Shown in pieces: positions 12,094 through 24,716 of a DNA stretch of 64,000 bases (the stretch's first letter is position 1; each line of letters opens with the position of its first letter). The translations under genes were made by a program, and so were the position numbers. This DNA is from Basidiobolus meristosporus CBS 931.73 (taxonomy: Eukaryota > Basidiobolomycota > Basidiobolomycetes > Basidiobolales > Basidiobolaceae): NCBI GenBank assembly GCA_002104905.1, contig MCFE01000486.1, positions 1 to 64,000 of the forward strand. Reading direction: 5' to 3'. The notes below the pieces were generated by a model. That model was not told the origin of the DNA and made no database searches. It saw only the letters and a program-made list of their open reading frames with translations.

Positions 12094-12544
12094 TTAGTCC
12101 CAGGCCTTCTTCCCTATTTGCTTCTTGATGGATTTCTCGGTCTGTTTGTCCATACGTTTCTCCACCTTCTCCACTGCCACGATGGCCTTCTCCAGGAGCT
12201 TTGCTTTACGCTTCTGTGCTTTGGTGGAGACTTGCTTCTTTTTCCCCTTTTTGACTCCACTATATGTTAATTGATCGGTCAGTGCTATATGACGGTGAGT
12301 GGATGATCCGTCGTGAGACATACCCTTGGTTTGAACGTTGTTGGAGTTGAGCTATTTGACGTTCGACGACTTCCTTGTTTGAAGTCCCTGGGTGAATATC
12401 GTATTAGTACTTTATGAAGACACCATGGTTTTGCTTCGATGTACATACCCTCAACATCGACTTGCATCTTCTCTACATTTTCCAAACGTGTTAATATTAA
12501 CTCACGTGCAGATTCTCTGGGCTTTACGTACTTGGTTTTCCCAT
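12094..12544 (-). CDS. Small basic protein, Alb1-like ribosome-biogenesis candidate
   Basis: Four exons (12544-12532, 12472-12449, 12387-12324, 12259-12094) join in frame to 88 aa, with tiny coding exons of 13 and 24 nt. The product begins MGKPKKMQ, has a short helical segment (VVERQIAQLQQ), then a Lys-rich half with GVKKGKKKQVSTKAQKRKAK and a terminal KKAWD. The layout (basic, GVKK-K block, KAKRR-like run, Trp near the C-terminus) resembles fungal Alb1, a nuclear partner of Arx1 in 60S export. Sequence this short and biased gives weak homology, so the identity is tentative. Intron phases support the model. The next 380 bases upstream, to the gene at 12927, hold no recognised feature. Confidence 0.5.
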
Positions 12545-12926
12545 GGTGAAGTAATTGATACGCTGCAGAGGCCGGGTGGAATGCTGGTGTCGGTGATGGT
12601 AGTGGTGATGATTGCAGAAGGTAGTCTCGTGGCTGTGATTTTTTTTTCTTTGTGAAACCCCTTCGACATCACGTGACACCCATTGACAAACAGGTGTGGG
12701 ATGCACAGAATCAGGAAGACATAAAAATATCCTTTAATCAGATATTGTTCATGATTGATTAACTCAAAGGCGAATCAATCCTGTAGGGCGATGGGATTAG
12801 TCACACTGGTTTCATACATCGAAATTCCGGAATCGTATTAATAGAGGTTGAGGGGATGAAGGCATATAAGAGTGTTTGTGAGTGCTTCCCTAAGCTAAAT
12901 TACATCGAGGCACCACTGTTGACACC

Positions 12927-14232
12927 ATGGATTTGGAAAGCCTTCCATCGATTGCCTACACAGACAGAAATCAGGGCACTCCGTCGCCCGTTCTAACGAA
13001 CAGCTCCCGCTCCACTTCACCAATAGCCACACCAACTCCCTCCCGTCGCCTAAGTTTCTCTTCCAATCCCACCCAACTTCACACTTCAGGTACGCTGCTC
13101 AGCTCCAGCGCGCTAGCAAGTTCACTGTTCAACTCGCTCACCATTAAATAGAACACAAATATCCGCGCGCTTCACCGAGAACACTTCGACGGTTTGGCTT
13201 CGTGGACCCACCCCAACGCATCCTCAAGCCAGAGCCAGTAAGCATCGAACGTCCAGTGTTCAAACTATCACCACAGCGACCAGCACCAGCTCAATCTGCC
13301 ACGAAGCCTAGACCTGAATGGAACAACCATTTCAATTCAGTCTACGGGGACAAACGGCAAGTCAAGTTGATGACCAATCATTCGCCATGCGCCTTCCCTA
13401 ATTAGCCCTTACCATTCTAGGACGAGCCCGAAAGGAGCTGGAACGCCAAATGCAAACAGTCTCGATTCCCCAACGGATGCAAAGTAAAGGACACCTAGGA
13501 TAGGCGCTCGATCGCCGAGTTACTGACCTTGCTTTGGTTTTGTAGAGGTTTTTTGAAGCGTCGGAACTCCACTGTCGTCGATGGAGATCCAGCTCTGGTG
13601 GAGGTACGGTTGACGTGTGGCATTAGTTTTGTTGTCAGCCACTAACGGATGAGCCATCATCTTATAGCAATTGCAACGGAAAGTGGCGAAACTTCGAGAT
13701 AGAGTGGACCTCGGTAAGGAATAGGGAGCTGTTGTTGAAGCAACATGGCATGGCTGACATTCGAGGGAATTTTAGAAATCGAGAAACGCGACACCATCGA
13801 GCGCAATCTGATGATCGAGTTGGCATCTCGAAGGCGTTTCGAGGCGGAATGTCGTAGCAAGGATGAGATCATTCGGGAGCTTCGTAAGTTCTTCTCTATC
13901 ACCCCGATATGGCTGTCCACCCACTCAGTCGATTCTCTAGGGATCATGCTTCGACACATATCACAGAATCACGAAAATCTCGTGGTGAACGCCGACCGTC
14001 GGGAGCGTGATTTTGCCAATAGACTACGGGCCGAGCGCGAGATTCGCGTTCACCTGGAGAGTCAGGTCAAGCAGTTGGGGTCAATGTTGGCGCCTGAAGT
14101 TATGCTTAGAATGCTAGAGGAGCAGATCGAGGTATTTTCGTCCCCCCCCCCCACAGCAGCCACAGGGTTAACCGATTCTTCGTGTAGGCAATGGACATGA
14201 TTGAGGAAACCATAAAACCTGAGTCTCTGTAA
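12927..14232 (+). CDS. Predicted coiled-coil protein, Ser/Pro-rich N-terminus
   Basis: Eight exons (12927-13089, 13152-13356, 13421-13483, 13546-13603, 13668-13713, 13776-13883, 13941-14131, 14188-14232) give 292 aa in continuous frame. Residues 1-150 are low-complexity Ser/Thr/Pro and probably disordered. From about residue 160 a long charged helix starts (QLQRKVAKLRDRVDLEIEKR, then LRAEREIRVHLESQVKQLG), typical of a coiled coil. The intron 13357-13420 appears to use a GC-AG donor (CG|GCAAGT). Only this choice keeps the downstream phase, because the nearby GT donor leads to a stop. No enzymatic motif was seen and no family recognised. A structural or cytoskeleton/cell-cycle scaffold role is possible but unproven. 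Confidence 0.65.
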
Positions 14233-14518
14233 AGATCTACGCCCCTCATTGTGGGACGAAAATACCATTGTGGCCACAATAGCACATTGGAATTGTACTA
14301 TATAACTGTGGATAATCAACCAATAAATCATGAAACAAGAAATTCGGGGCGGGCGCTGGAAGTAACGAGTGATCAGATTATTGTGGGGTATTCTCAACTA
14401 CCAGGATGCATGAAACGTCCAGGTTTCGATTGTGATTTCGAAGAGAACAATGATCATTCACCATTATCGCGATGGAACAATCTCTGACGGGCTTTGCCAC
14501 CTTGGCCTGACCCAAAGA

Positions 14519-14526
14519 TATATAAG
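14519..14526 (+). promoter_or_regulatory. TATA box for the gene at 14576
   Basis: TATATAAG lies 50-57 bases before the ATG. The interval 14233-14518 between the two coiled-coil genes has no other recognisable feature. Confidence 0.5.
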
Positions 14527-14575
14527 AGAACCGCGTTACCTGGTGCAAGGTTTATCCCAACATAGATTAAATAGA

Positions 14576-14982
14576 ATGATCTCCTTTCTGGAACACCCCT
14601 CTGACTCGTGGGATGAAGGATTTGAGTTTGACCAGGAAGAGTTCGTGGTGCCTGATTGCATACAGCAAAGCCAATCGTCTTTTCGTCACCAGCGAGAGTC
14701 CCTGCTCCAGGTTCACCGGCTCTATCAAGGTATGTTGCTGTACCCTCCCACCCACACCGCGCCAACCTTGCTAAGTGTTGTGCTCCCACAGAATTAAAGC
14801 TTATCTACGAGAGGAATTCCAAATCCAACGACAAGATAGACCAGTTGATCCGCGCCAGGCAGCTACTGGACTTCGTCGAGGGAGATGCCCTTGTCCCTGA
14901 CATCACCCAAGAGACTGAGTTCTGCAGCGCCACCATGACCACTCTGATCCGACAGATCCAAGAGCTTATCGCCCACTTCTAA
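14576..14982 (+). CDS. Small acidic/helical protein with WDEGFEFD...VPD motif
   Basis: Two exons (14576-14729, 14792-14982) give 114 aa. The N-terminus has SWDEGFEFD, then FVVPDCIQQSQSS, then a helix QVHRLYQELKLIYERN. This order (W-D-x-x-F-[DE], VP-x-x-I, Q, helix with ELK) reminds me of a conserved patch in fungal septation/mitotic-exit regulators such as Byr4/Bfa1, but the protein is much shorter than those. It could be a truncated relative or an unrelated small protein. The upstream frame is open without an in-frame stop to 14432, yet the TATA box at 14519 favours the ATG at 14576. It lies in tandem downstream of another coiled-coil gene. Confidence 0.55.
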
Positions 14983-15055
14983 CTGTACATCAATATTCCA
15001 TCCCTGTTTATTTAAGTTAATCACCTTCTTAACCATGGAACATGTAAATTTAGAC

Positions 15056-15215
15056 ACTGTACATCACACTACATATACTACACTACATACATTACACCAC
15101 CCATCACATTACACATTACACATTACACATCGCACCCAACACCCCGCCCATCACATTACATTACACACCCGCCACTATCACATCACATTTCGCACCCAAA
15201 TCTCAAAACATAACA
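15056..15215. repeat. CA/TA-rich simple-sequence tract
   Basis: Degenerate repeats of ACATTACACAT/ATCACATT type fill the interval between two plus-strand genes. It probably serves as 3' flank of the upstream gene and promoter region of the methyltransferase gene. Confidence 0.7.
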
Positions 15216-15322
15216 TAATTACTTAACCCTATTTGAACGGATTAAACCAATCCCAGTCCCCTAACCGGATTTTTTTCCACCTCACCAACGCTACTCACAC
15301 AGTTCGACTCCTTTCCATACGA

Positions 15323-16084
15323 ATGCCAGATCCCACCACCTTTCAGTACATCACCTCTGGCTGGGAAGACGGGGAGTTTACTAATAAAGAGATGGAGGAG
15401 TTGGACAGATGGACCTTGCAGGCTGCGGACAACATCTCCGTCAAGCTTGGCCAGTTCACGTTGTCCTTCGAGCAGGATCCCCACTCGCCGCACCTGGGCG
15501 GGTACGCGTGGGGCTCCTCCTTCATCCTTAGTTGCTACTTGGAGTGTCTGTTTCGTAGAGGCGGGAAGGGGAGCAACCGGAAAAAGTGTTTGAACGTGGC
15601 GGGGAAGAACTGCCTAGAGTTGGGGGCTGGGATCGGGGTGCCGGGGATAGTGCTGAGCAAGTTGGAGGCCAACGTTATCATGACCGATATCCCGGAGCTG
15701 GTTCCTCGGCTGGAGCGAAACGTCGCCCTGAACCAGGCCAACGTCACCACCATGCCCTTGGTCTGGGGTAGGGGGTACCAGAAGGAGATCGACCGGATCA
15801 AGCAGGAGTTCCCCTTAGATTTCATTTTCGCCGCAGATTGCATCTACTCCGAGGCGAGTGCCACGGACCTGGTTTACACCATGAACGAGCTGTGCGACGA
15901 GCACAAGAAAACCACCATCTACTGCATGTCGGAGGTCAGAAACCAGGCGGCTCAGGACGCGTTCGTCGCCAACGCGAAGGAGCTCTTGAACCTGGAGATA
16001 TTGCCGACCACTGCCTGGCATCCGTACGTGCCGGAGCAGATGCGGCTGGATTTCGTCCGTTTCTATAGACTCACTAAACATTGA
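15323..16084 (+). CDS. Seven-beta-strand protein methyltransferase (METTL21/METTL23-like, Methyltransf_16)
   Basis: Single-exon gene, 253 aa, starting MPDPTTFQ. An in-frame upstream TTG at 15233 is not a plausible start. Motif I (SAM binding) is CLELGAGIGVPG around residue 103. An acidic residue follows in VIMTDIPELV, and the post-I region ends in the DxxY motif AADCIYSEA, which marks the protein-lysine methyltransferase group. LGGYAWGSSFILSCYL, before motif I, fits the G-x-x-x-W block of this family. Relatives methylate lysines (or occasionally histidine) on elongation factors, chaperones and ribosomal proteins. The target here cannot be inferred. It converges with the ATG14 gene, with 211 bases between stops. 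Confidence 0.85.
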   Translation: MPDPTTFQYITSGWEDGEFTNKEMEELDRWTLQAADNISVKLGQFTLSFEQDPHSPHLGGYAWGSSFILSCYLECLFRRGGKGSNRKKCLNVAGKNCLELGAGIGVPGIVLSKLEANVIMTDIPELVPRLERNVALNQANVTTMPLVWGRGYQKEIDRIKQEFPLDFIFAADCIYSEASATDLVYTMNELCDEHKKTTIYCMSEVRNQAAQDAFVANAKELLNLEILPTTAWHPYVPEQMRLDFVRFYRLTKH

Positions 16085-16295
16085 GTGGTCCGGGCTGCGA
16101 CCACAACATAGACCTGTCTGCTGTATATCAACTTCAATAAACTTCAATCCCCCCGCCTCCTCCAAGCCTGTTGTGGAACATCGTTTATGTGTCTGTGTGG
16201 GTGGGTGAATGAGTGGGTGTGCGTGTGGGGTCCGGTGTGATGGTGGTGCTACATCCGCAACATGTATATGCGCTCTGGACAAGGCTAGGCTACCA

Positions 16296-17869
16296 CTACA
16301 GAAAGTTCACCCATCCGCTGAGATATCCGACCGCCTGCTTCCCCTTCTCGGTCATCGCACTTTTACTCCAATGCTCGATATCTAGCGTCTGACTCGGCGT
16401 GGGCGGTAGCACCACCTCAACCAGATCCCAGGTTTCGTTGGTATCTTCGTCCTCCTCGCTGGATGCTTCCTCAGCGAAGTTGAGCTGTAGCGCTTCATGC
16501 ACGCTCAGCGCATTTTCGGGGTTTCGTTTGGACTTGATGATTTGGTACACTTTGCTGACGTTAAATACAGGGACCTTTCGCGGATTGTTGTTAGTCCTAA
16601 GATGCGTGGGTTAGCTCGTCGGGCTGTCTGTTGAAGGAGTGCTCAAGGTGACTTACCGGCCTAGGTTATTGGACTTGCAGCACATGAGCAGGTTGCGCAA
16701 GATGTGGTGTATCTGATTGGGGGGAATCTCTAGCCCTTGGGAATAGCAGAGGCACAAAACGTTGTAACTAAGCATGGCCATCCCTGCTGTGAACAAGTCG
16801 TTATTGTCGTCTGTGTAGTAGAGTGGCATGGTTCCGCTGTACAGAGCCTTGGTCAGTATTGATTTGCAAGGGCCACCTCACTGATCATGATCATACCTTT
16901 CGGATGAGTTCTCCAACGCCACCCGGATATACGGAAGCGAGTCATTAAAAAGCACTTGAAGCGGCAGTTTGACGTTGAGATAGTATGCCATCAGACCGGC
17001 CATGTGAACAATGTGACCTACTCCGGCGTTCAGCTGGTCTCTAGGGCATTCTTTGATTCAAATGGCCGTTAGATTCGTTTGGATGTGAAGAGGTGCGGGG
17101 CTACTTACCAGGCCAGTTCCCGTTGCTTGGCAGGTAGATACCAGCGATAATATATCTGCATCGAAGATTGAATGGGTTCGAGTGCTGGTGATTTGGGTGG
17201 ACTGGATCATCACCTAACTGTCGTAGCTCGAATAAAGACAACAACTCCCACACTAAAACCCTCCTCGTATGGGCCAATATCTGCTGCGCGTGCTTCTTCT
17301 TCTCAAACAGTTTCGCCATGTAGGTCTCGTATCGAACCACCTCCTGCTCTCTGGAGGCTTTCAATCGAGCCTTCGCAGAAATCAAATTTTCCCGAAGCAG
17401 CTCGTTTCTAACCCTTAGTTGGTGCACCCGCATTTTCTCTGTACCAACCCCCAAAACACAATCCACGTTTAGTACCGAAGATATTGTGAGGTACGAAAGG
17501 CAAAATAGACGGGGATACCTAGGTCGATCAGTTTCTGTTTCGTCTCCAACTGCTCTTTGTATCGCAATAGGCTTCGCTCCAAGGTTTGTTTCTGGATGTG
17601 CTTCTTTTTCCCTTCCACCTGGGAAGATTTCATTGCGGTCTGGAACTTATCCAACACTTCACGGATACTGTTCGTGTAGCGGTTGGCCACCGCTTGATGT
17701 TTCCGTACTCTATGGTAGGTTTGGTTAGGAAAGAAGATAACTTCATCAGAACACTTTGACACCACAGTACATAAGCCCCGCCCAAAAATAGAAGAAAAAG
17801 AAACCTTTCTTGTATGCAAGAGGCGCAATAGAACCGCCGTTGAATGTTGCAGCATACTTTGCATTCCAT
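16296..17869 (-). CDS. ATG14: Atg14-like autophagy subunit of PI3-kinase complex I
   Basis: Six exons (17869-17805, 17709-17519, 17438-17109, 17050-16897, 16836-16657, 16596-16296) give 406 aa in unbroken frame. The start MECKVCCN...FYCASC supplies the paired N-terminal CxxC cysteines of Atg14. A long coiled coil follows (residues ~25-140). The Atg14/UVRAG fold signatures come next: RRVLVWELLSLFELRQL, IIAGIYLP, VGHIVHMAGLMAYYLNVKLP, and YNVLCLCYSQG near the C-terminus. Atg14 links Vps34-Vps15-Atg6/Beclin to the autophagosome assembly site. The Cys motifs favour Atg14 over Vps38/UVRAG. About 15 residues in the LGDDPVHPNHQH region could alternatively be an intron, but removing it breaks the frame. 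The last domain ends with an acidic, WDLVEVV-containing tail. Confidence 0.82.
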
Positions 17870-18488
17870 CTCTGTTTTGGAACCGTACTCAAGTTGTGTA
17901 GGCTAAGGGTCAGGGTTGATGGGGCTTTGAAAGGTTGCTTTACAGTATCTCGTTGAATAGAAAGTCTCCTCTAGAGCAGGTTTATACACGAGTTCTCTTT
18001 ATTACGCAGAGAGATCAATCCTCAGTATCACTGAAAGTCGCAGTGGTGAGCGCCTCACGTGACTAGGGCAGAACCAAATCGGTAGAATTTGTGACGTCCA
18101 TTATCCACTTCAGTGATTCATCCAGAGGCGAAAGCATGCGCCCCGGAAAGAAACGCATGGAAACATGTGCTGTCACATGCATGGGTCATCCATAACACAT
18201 ACGAAACACGGTGGGTGGGTGAGAACACATGTATAAGAGCGGAGGTGCAGGTGATGCCTTGTGACAAGCGGCAACGCAAGCGAAAGCCAATCTCAATCCA
18301 CATGAAGGAAAATTGATCCCCAGCGTTCATGATCCATACTAATTCATTTGTGGGGTTCATCCATGGTAAGCGATGGAAATTCATTTCATCAGCCAGCCAA
18401 ATGCGATCTCCTAAACGAAAAGTTGAGTAAACCTTGCAAATACACTGGCAGAGTTCGATTTGACCCAGTCGTTCCCCATTTCGTAAAC

Positions 18489-20892
18489 ATGTCAGCGGCA
18501 GTTGTCCATCAGCTACGCTACCTAAGGAAGCTCCCTTTACTACCCAGTAAAGCGAACTGTTTGGTCCCCCTGAAGGAGACTCTGCGTAGACCTGGTGCTT
18601 ATTATGCGCTATCTAGGTTCGCCACTTCCGCTGAGAAGCTCCCCCCAAACAACGAAACCGTCCAACAACGACTCTCGAAAACGCTTGGCGATATCAACCA
18701 ATTGCAACTAAAACTAGAGGAACAGAGCTCGAGCTGGATCAAAAGAACCGCCACCGCAATTCCAGAGTTAGACGCCATTTTCCGGGTCGCCGGTATGTAT
18801 GTCGCGGAGCAATTGACGCATACCAACCGCTTTCATGACCCGCTCTATCTTTTCACGTTTACTAAAGCGATTTCCACGCTCATCACGAAACCTCAGTGAT
18901 CGGCGAGGCTAGGACTGGCGGAGAATCTTTAATTAACGCCCTCCTGGACAACCCATTTGGGGAGAAGGAGGCATCAGATGCTATCGCACTCCGTACCACT
19001 GCCCTGAAGACCGGAAAGGTCCATCGTATCTGGTATTTGTGCGCTTTTAGAATTCAACGTGGCATCCCCTATTGACGAGGATTTCCATGGTTTTTAGCTT
19101 CGGACAGACGCCTACAACGGTGGATGTTGGTGATTGTGTCAACGTCAATGTCCCTACCGACTGGCTAAGAGCTCAGCATACAGAGCTGTACGAATTACCA
19201 GGTTAGGGCCGGGGGACATCTCGCATAGCATCGACATCCTTCGGTTACTCAACTTTCTTTTCTTCTCTAGCACTTGGAAGGGTGGATGAATCAGTGGTAG
19301 ATGATGTCATCCAGCGAAGTGATCTGGTGCTATTCATGACCGATACAGTCCGCAGATTCGAAGGGGCCGCGGAGCAGCGGTTCTTCAGAAAAGTGTTCAA
19401 CAAAAAGAACGTCCTCTTCCTGATCAACGAGGTGGAGGCTGTCGGCAACGAAGCCAACCGAGCTGAATCCATCATCGAAGAAATCCAAGCCGAGATGAAG
19501 ACGGTGGTGTCGGACTCGGCAGAGGATGGGCAGTTGCCCCAAATCTTCTATTTGTCTACCCGCGATGCGCTTGCTGCACAAGAGGCCATGAAGGCCACCG
19601 AGGTGAACGAGTATCAGAAACTGTGGATCCGCTCTGGGATCCAGCAGGTGAAGGACATTGTGTGCAAGACATTGACACCCCAGCAGATCCAGAGTATGAA
19701 ATACGAATCCATGGGATTCGTGGGGCTAAAAGCGCTCGAGCGTCTGACCAGGCAACAGAAGCGGATCCTGACAACCCTCGAAAGAACCGGCCTCGAGATC
19801 GGCAAGCTGTCGGAACGTGTTCAGGCCGGCAGGAAAAACATGGCCGACCACTTCGTGCACAAGGAGATTCTAATTGTCGATCGCAACATCATGGATGTCA
19901 AGAGCCGCATCCAGAATTACTTCAGCAGAGTCAAGTTCTATCAGGCATTCTTCAAATTCGGCTCAGTGGATATCGATCTGAGAAACGCGTATGGAGGCGG
20001 GATTCTTGAGGAGGCGGAACACAGGGTTTGTCACTCATTTCTGGCTTGATGGTGATTGCTACTAAATCCACCACCGTAGATGACTTACGCCACCGGTCGC
20101 TTCAACGAGGCCCTTGAGAGCGTTCGACTTGACCTGACTAGAGGACTTGACCAGCTCGCCACTGAACTGCCACATCAAGAAAACATGATCGGCCGAGAGC
20201 TCAAGGCCGATCTGGAGGGCTTGCAGTCGAAGCTGGAGAATGTTGATTTCATCAAAGAGTCGGACCCGTTCGTGCTCAGCAACATCGTATGGAGGCAGCG
20301 GCACAGCTTCGACATTGAGTCGCAATGTCAAGAGATTCACCAGAAAGCCAGCAATCTGGTTGCTCAATCAGCAGGGCTTCAGGTAGGTGCTGGCCATTCC
20401 CGCGGCCATGCTAAAACACTAACAACTTGACTACAGATCACCGCCCTGGGTATAGGCCTCTCGATGTACAGCCTCCACCTGCCTCTGACATTCACTCTGC
20501 CCAGCTACCTCGTGGCAGCAGCTACCGGTTCGTAGTTTCATCCCATCGATGGCGGTTCAATTTGTTGATGTATTTCGCTCACTCCCATGAATAATCCAGG
20601 CTTTGGTTACATGAATCTCCGTTGGGAGTATTTCGAAAAGAAGCTGCTCAAGACCCTCACGAAATTCGAGGAGAAGTTGAAGTCCGACCTGATCACAGTC
20701 TACGAGAGAGAGCTTGATGAGAAGCTATCCCAGCCCTCACTCAACGCACTTGAGGAAGCGCGCCACGCCATCGATAGAGGCACCCACAGAGTCCAAGAGA
20801 ACGAGGATGACATCAGGCAGACTCAAGAAGAACTGGCAGGGATTTTCAGCAGCATCAGTGCGCACCCACAAGACACCCCAACCAATAACTAA
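18489..20892 (+). CDS. Mitochondrial dynamin/mitofusin-like protein with degenerate GTPase motifs
   Basis: Seven exons (18489-18792, 18897-19032, 19098-19201, 19271-20025, 20080-20382, 20437-20527, 20600-20892) join to 661 aa with all phases matching. Residues 1-45 are Arg/Leu-rich and Asp/Glu-poor, ending RFATS, typical of a mitochondrial presequence. The dynamin-like P-loop position reads GEARTGGESLINALL (18902-18946), where the expected lysine and serine are Gly and Glu. The G3 position reads ELPA instead of DTPG, and the G4 position reads NEVE instead of NKxD. A helical stalk and a hydrophobic membrane segment (ALGIGLSMYSLHLPLTFTLP, near residue 535) are followed by FGYMNLRWEYF and a terminal coiled coil, as in Fzo1-like proteins. 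It is probably a pseudo-GTPase of mitochondrial membranes. AATAAA signals lie about 85 bases after the stop. Confidence 0.75.
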
Positions 20893-20958
20893 GTTGACGT
20901 CTCATTAAAAGCACATTTTGCGTTTGGTTCAACTGATTTTGTCCATATTGCATCCTAC

Positions 20959-21041
20959 ATACCCCTTCCCGCCATGAAATAAATAGTGCATCAAGCTACT
21001 TGCCCCGTCCCACCACGAAATAAATAGTGAACCAAGCTACT
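20959..21041. repeat. Tandem duplication, 41-bp unit x2
   Basis: Two copies of a unit containing GAAATAAATAGTG...CAAGCTACTT with a 41-base period (20976 and 21017). Each copy carries an AATAAA, so the poly(A) signal region between the dynamin-like gene and the convergent DUS2 gene is duplicated. Confidence 0.75.
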
Positions 21042-21091
21042 TTATTAGAGTACATTTCTATATTGCTGATGGAATTCGATGCTGCATGAGG

Positions 21092-23040
<1,949 letters not shown>

Positions 23041-24716
23041 ATGACGGAGCAAAGCGACGCCGAGCCGGCCAACTCCCCCCTCACCAAAGAGATACTGGTC
23101 TACGTGTTTCAGTGGCTCCAGGACGACTTGGAAAGCCTTGCAAAGTGCTGCCTGATCTCCAAAAAATGGTGTCACGTTGCCAAGCCTCTGCTATGGCGCT
23201 CCCCCGTCTTCTATAAGTGTAAACAGTTTGAGAGATTCCGCAAGATCGTTGCTGGAACCCCGGGAGGTACATGCCACTTGTTCCTGAGCATACTTCTGCG
23301 CACGCGATTTAACCAGTTTATTTTCAAGTGGCAAAGCTGGTCCTGGAGCTGGACTGTGATGGGTACCGTCGAGAGATTATGGCCTATCTTCAAAAGCTCC
23401 TGAAGTTTCTACCCAACCTGGAGCAGGTGGTGTTCCCCTGTTTCGCCTCTCTTTCCCAACACTCCCTTGTACCGGTAGACTCCGGCTCCTTGAGCAAACT
23501 TCAGAAGATACACTACATAGAGGTGCTCCCTTCCGAGGAGGGGATCCCTTTCCTGACCACGCTGTTTGGCGAGTGCACCAAGCTGAAAGAACTGAGCCTG
23601 AAACTCTACGGCTTCTCCGGGATCTCTTTACCCATCTCTTTCCCCACCTCTCACTCGATCACCTTCATCGAACTCATCGGCGACGAATTCGAGGAAACCC
23701 TGATCAAGTCACTACTACAACGACTACCCAACCTGAACCGGTTCGAGCTGTGCGCAGATGACGTGCCTCGGAACCTGATCTCTTCCCTGGCTTCGCATTG
23801 CCCGAAGATCAACCAGCTCAAATTCGAGTTCACCGGTACTTACATGGACGTCACCGTCCACAACCTACTCAGACAAATGATCAAGAAGTTCGGGGGGAGG
23901 TTGAAGAAGGTGGGAATACTGTTCAGTCGGGAGGCTCGGGTATCCATACCGGAGGACCTGATCAACAAACTGTGGAGGTCCTTGGTGAAGCTGGAGAGCT
24001 TCTCTCTCTCCTACTTCATGATCACCGACATGCTCAACAAGCTGGCCAAGTGCGAGAAGAAGAGTTTGAAAGAGCTGGAGCTGGCCTACGTGTCGAACGA
24101 GGCCGCCTCTTTAAATACCTGGGAGAACTTCTTCAAAGCTTGCGGCGGCAATCTGACCAAGCTGTCCATCTCCTTCAGTAAACTGCCAGTGGACATTGGG
24201 GAGGTGATCGCGAGACATTGCCCGAACTTACGTGAGGTCTCATTGTACTTCACGAACATCTCCGATGCCAGCGTCATCCCCATCGTTCAAAGATGCCACA
24301 GCCTGCGCAAGCTTGACTTGAATACGACGGACATCACGGCCAAGTCGGTGGAGTCGATCAGCGAGCATTGCACCCAGCTGGAGTTCCTCATGCTCGACAA
24401 AGCAGACAACAACTCGTGCCCGTCAGAGGTGGAGCCGCTGTTCTCATACCTGCGCAAGTACGGTCATCGCATCCAGAGAGTCGGTCTCGCGGGCTGGACG
24501 ATGACGGACGAGCTTCTGCGGCTGATAGCCGAGACTACGCCATACCTGAAGGAGCTGCGAATAACCAATGGGGAATACGTATCTGATGCAGCCCTAGAGT
24601 ATCTCATAAACAAATGCGCCCGTCTCAAGCGGTTGCATGTTATCGGGAATTCCGATGGTGTGGGGATCTCCAAGGAGCTGCTCAAAAAGAGTGACCTTAT
24701 CTATTCTTGTAATTAA
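23041..24716 (+). CDS. F-box and leucine-rich-repeat protein
   Basis: Two exons (23041-23266, 23329-24716; 62-nt intron) give 537 aa. Residues ~13-50 form an F-box (LTKEILVYVFQWLQDDLESL, ...LISKKWCHVAKPLLWRSPVF), which binds Skp1 in SCF ubiquitin ligases. The rest consists of repeated leucine-rich units of the cysteine-containing/AMN1 type, for example HCPNLREVSLYFTNISDAS, RCHSLRKLDLNTTDITAKS and TPYLKELRITNGEYVSDAAL, a substrate-binding solenoid. The target is unknown. An in-frame ATG at 22990 would add 17 residues, and I chose the downstream ATG because the F-box sits near it. It converges with SNT2. Confidence 0.85.

Noticed and set aside
18793-18896. Apparent frameshift or stop (TGA) just before the dynamin-like P-loop
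   Set aside because: Explained by a canonical 104-nt intron (GTATGT...CTCAG) with a branch-like TTACTAAAG; the phase matches exactly.
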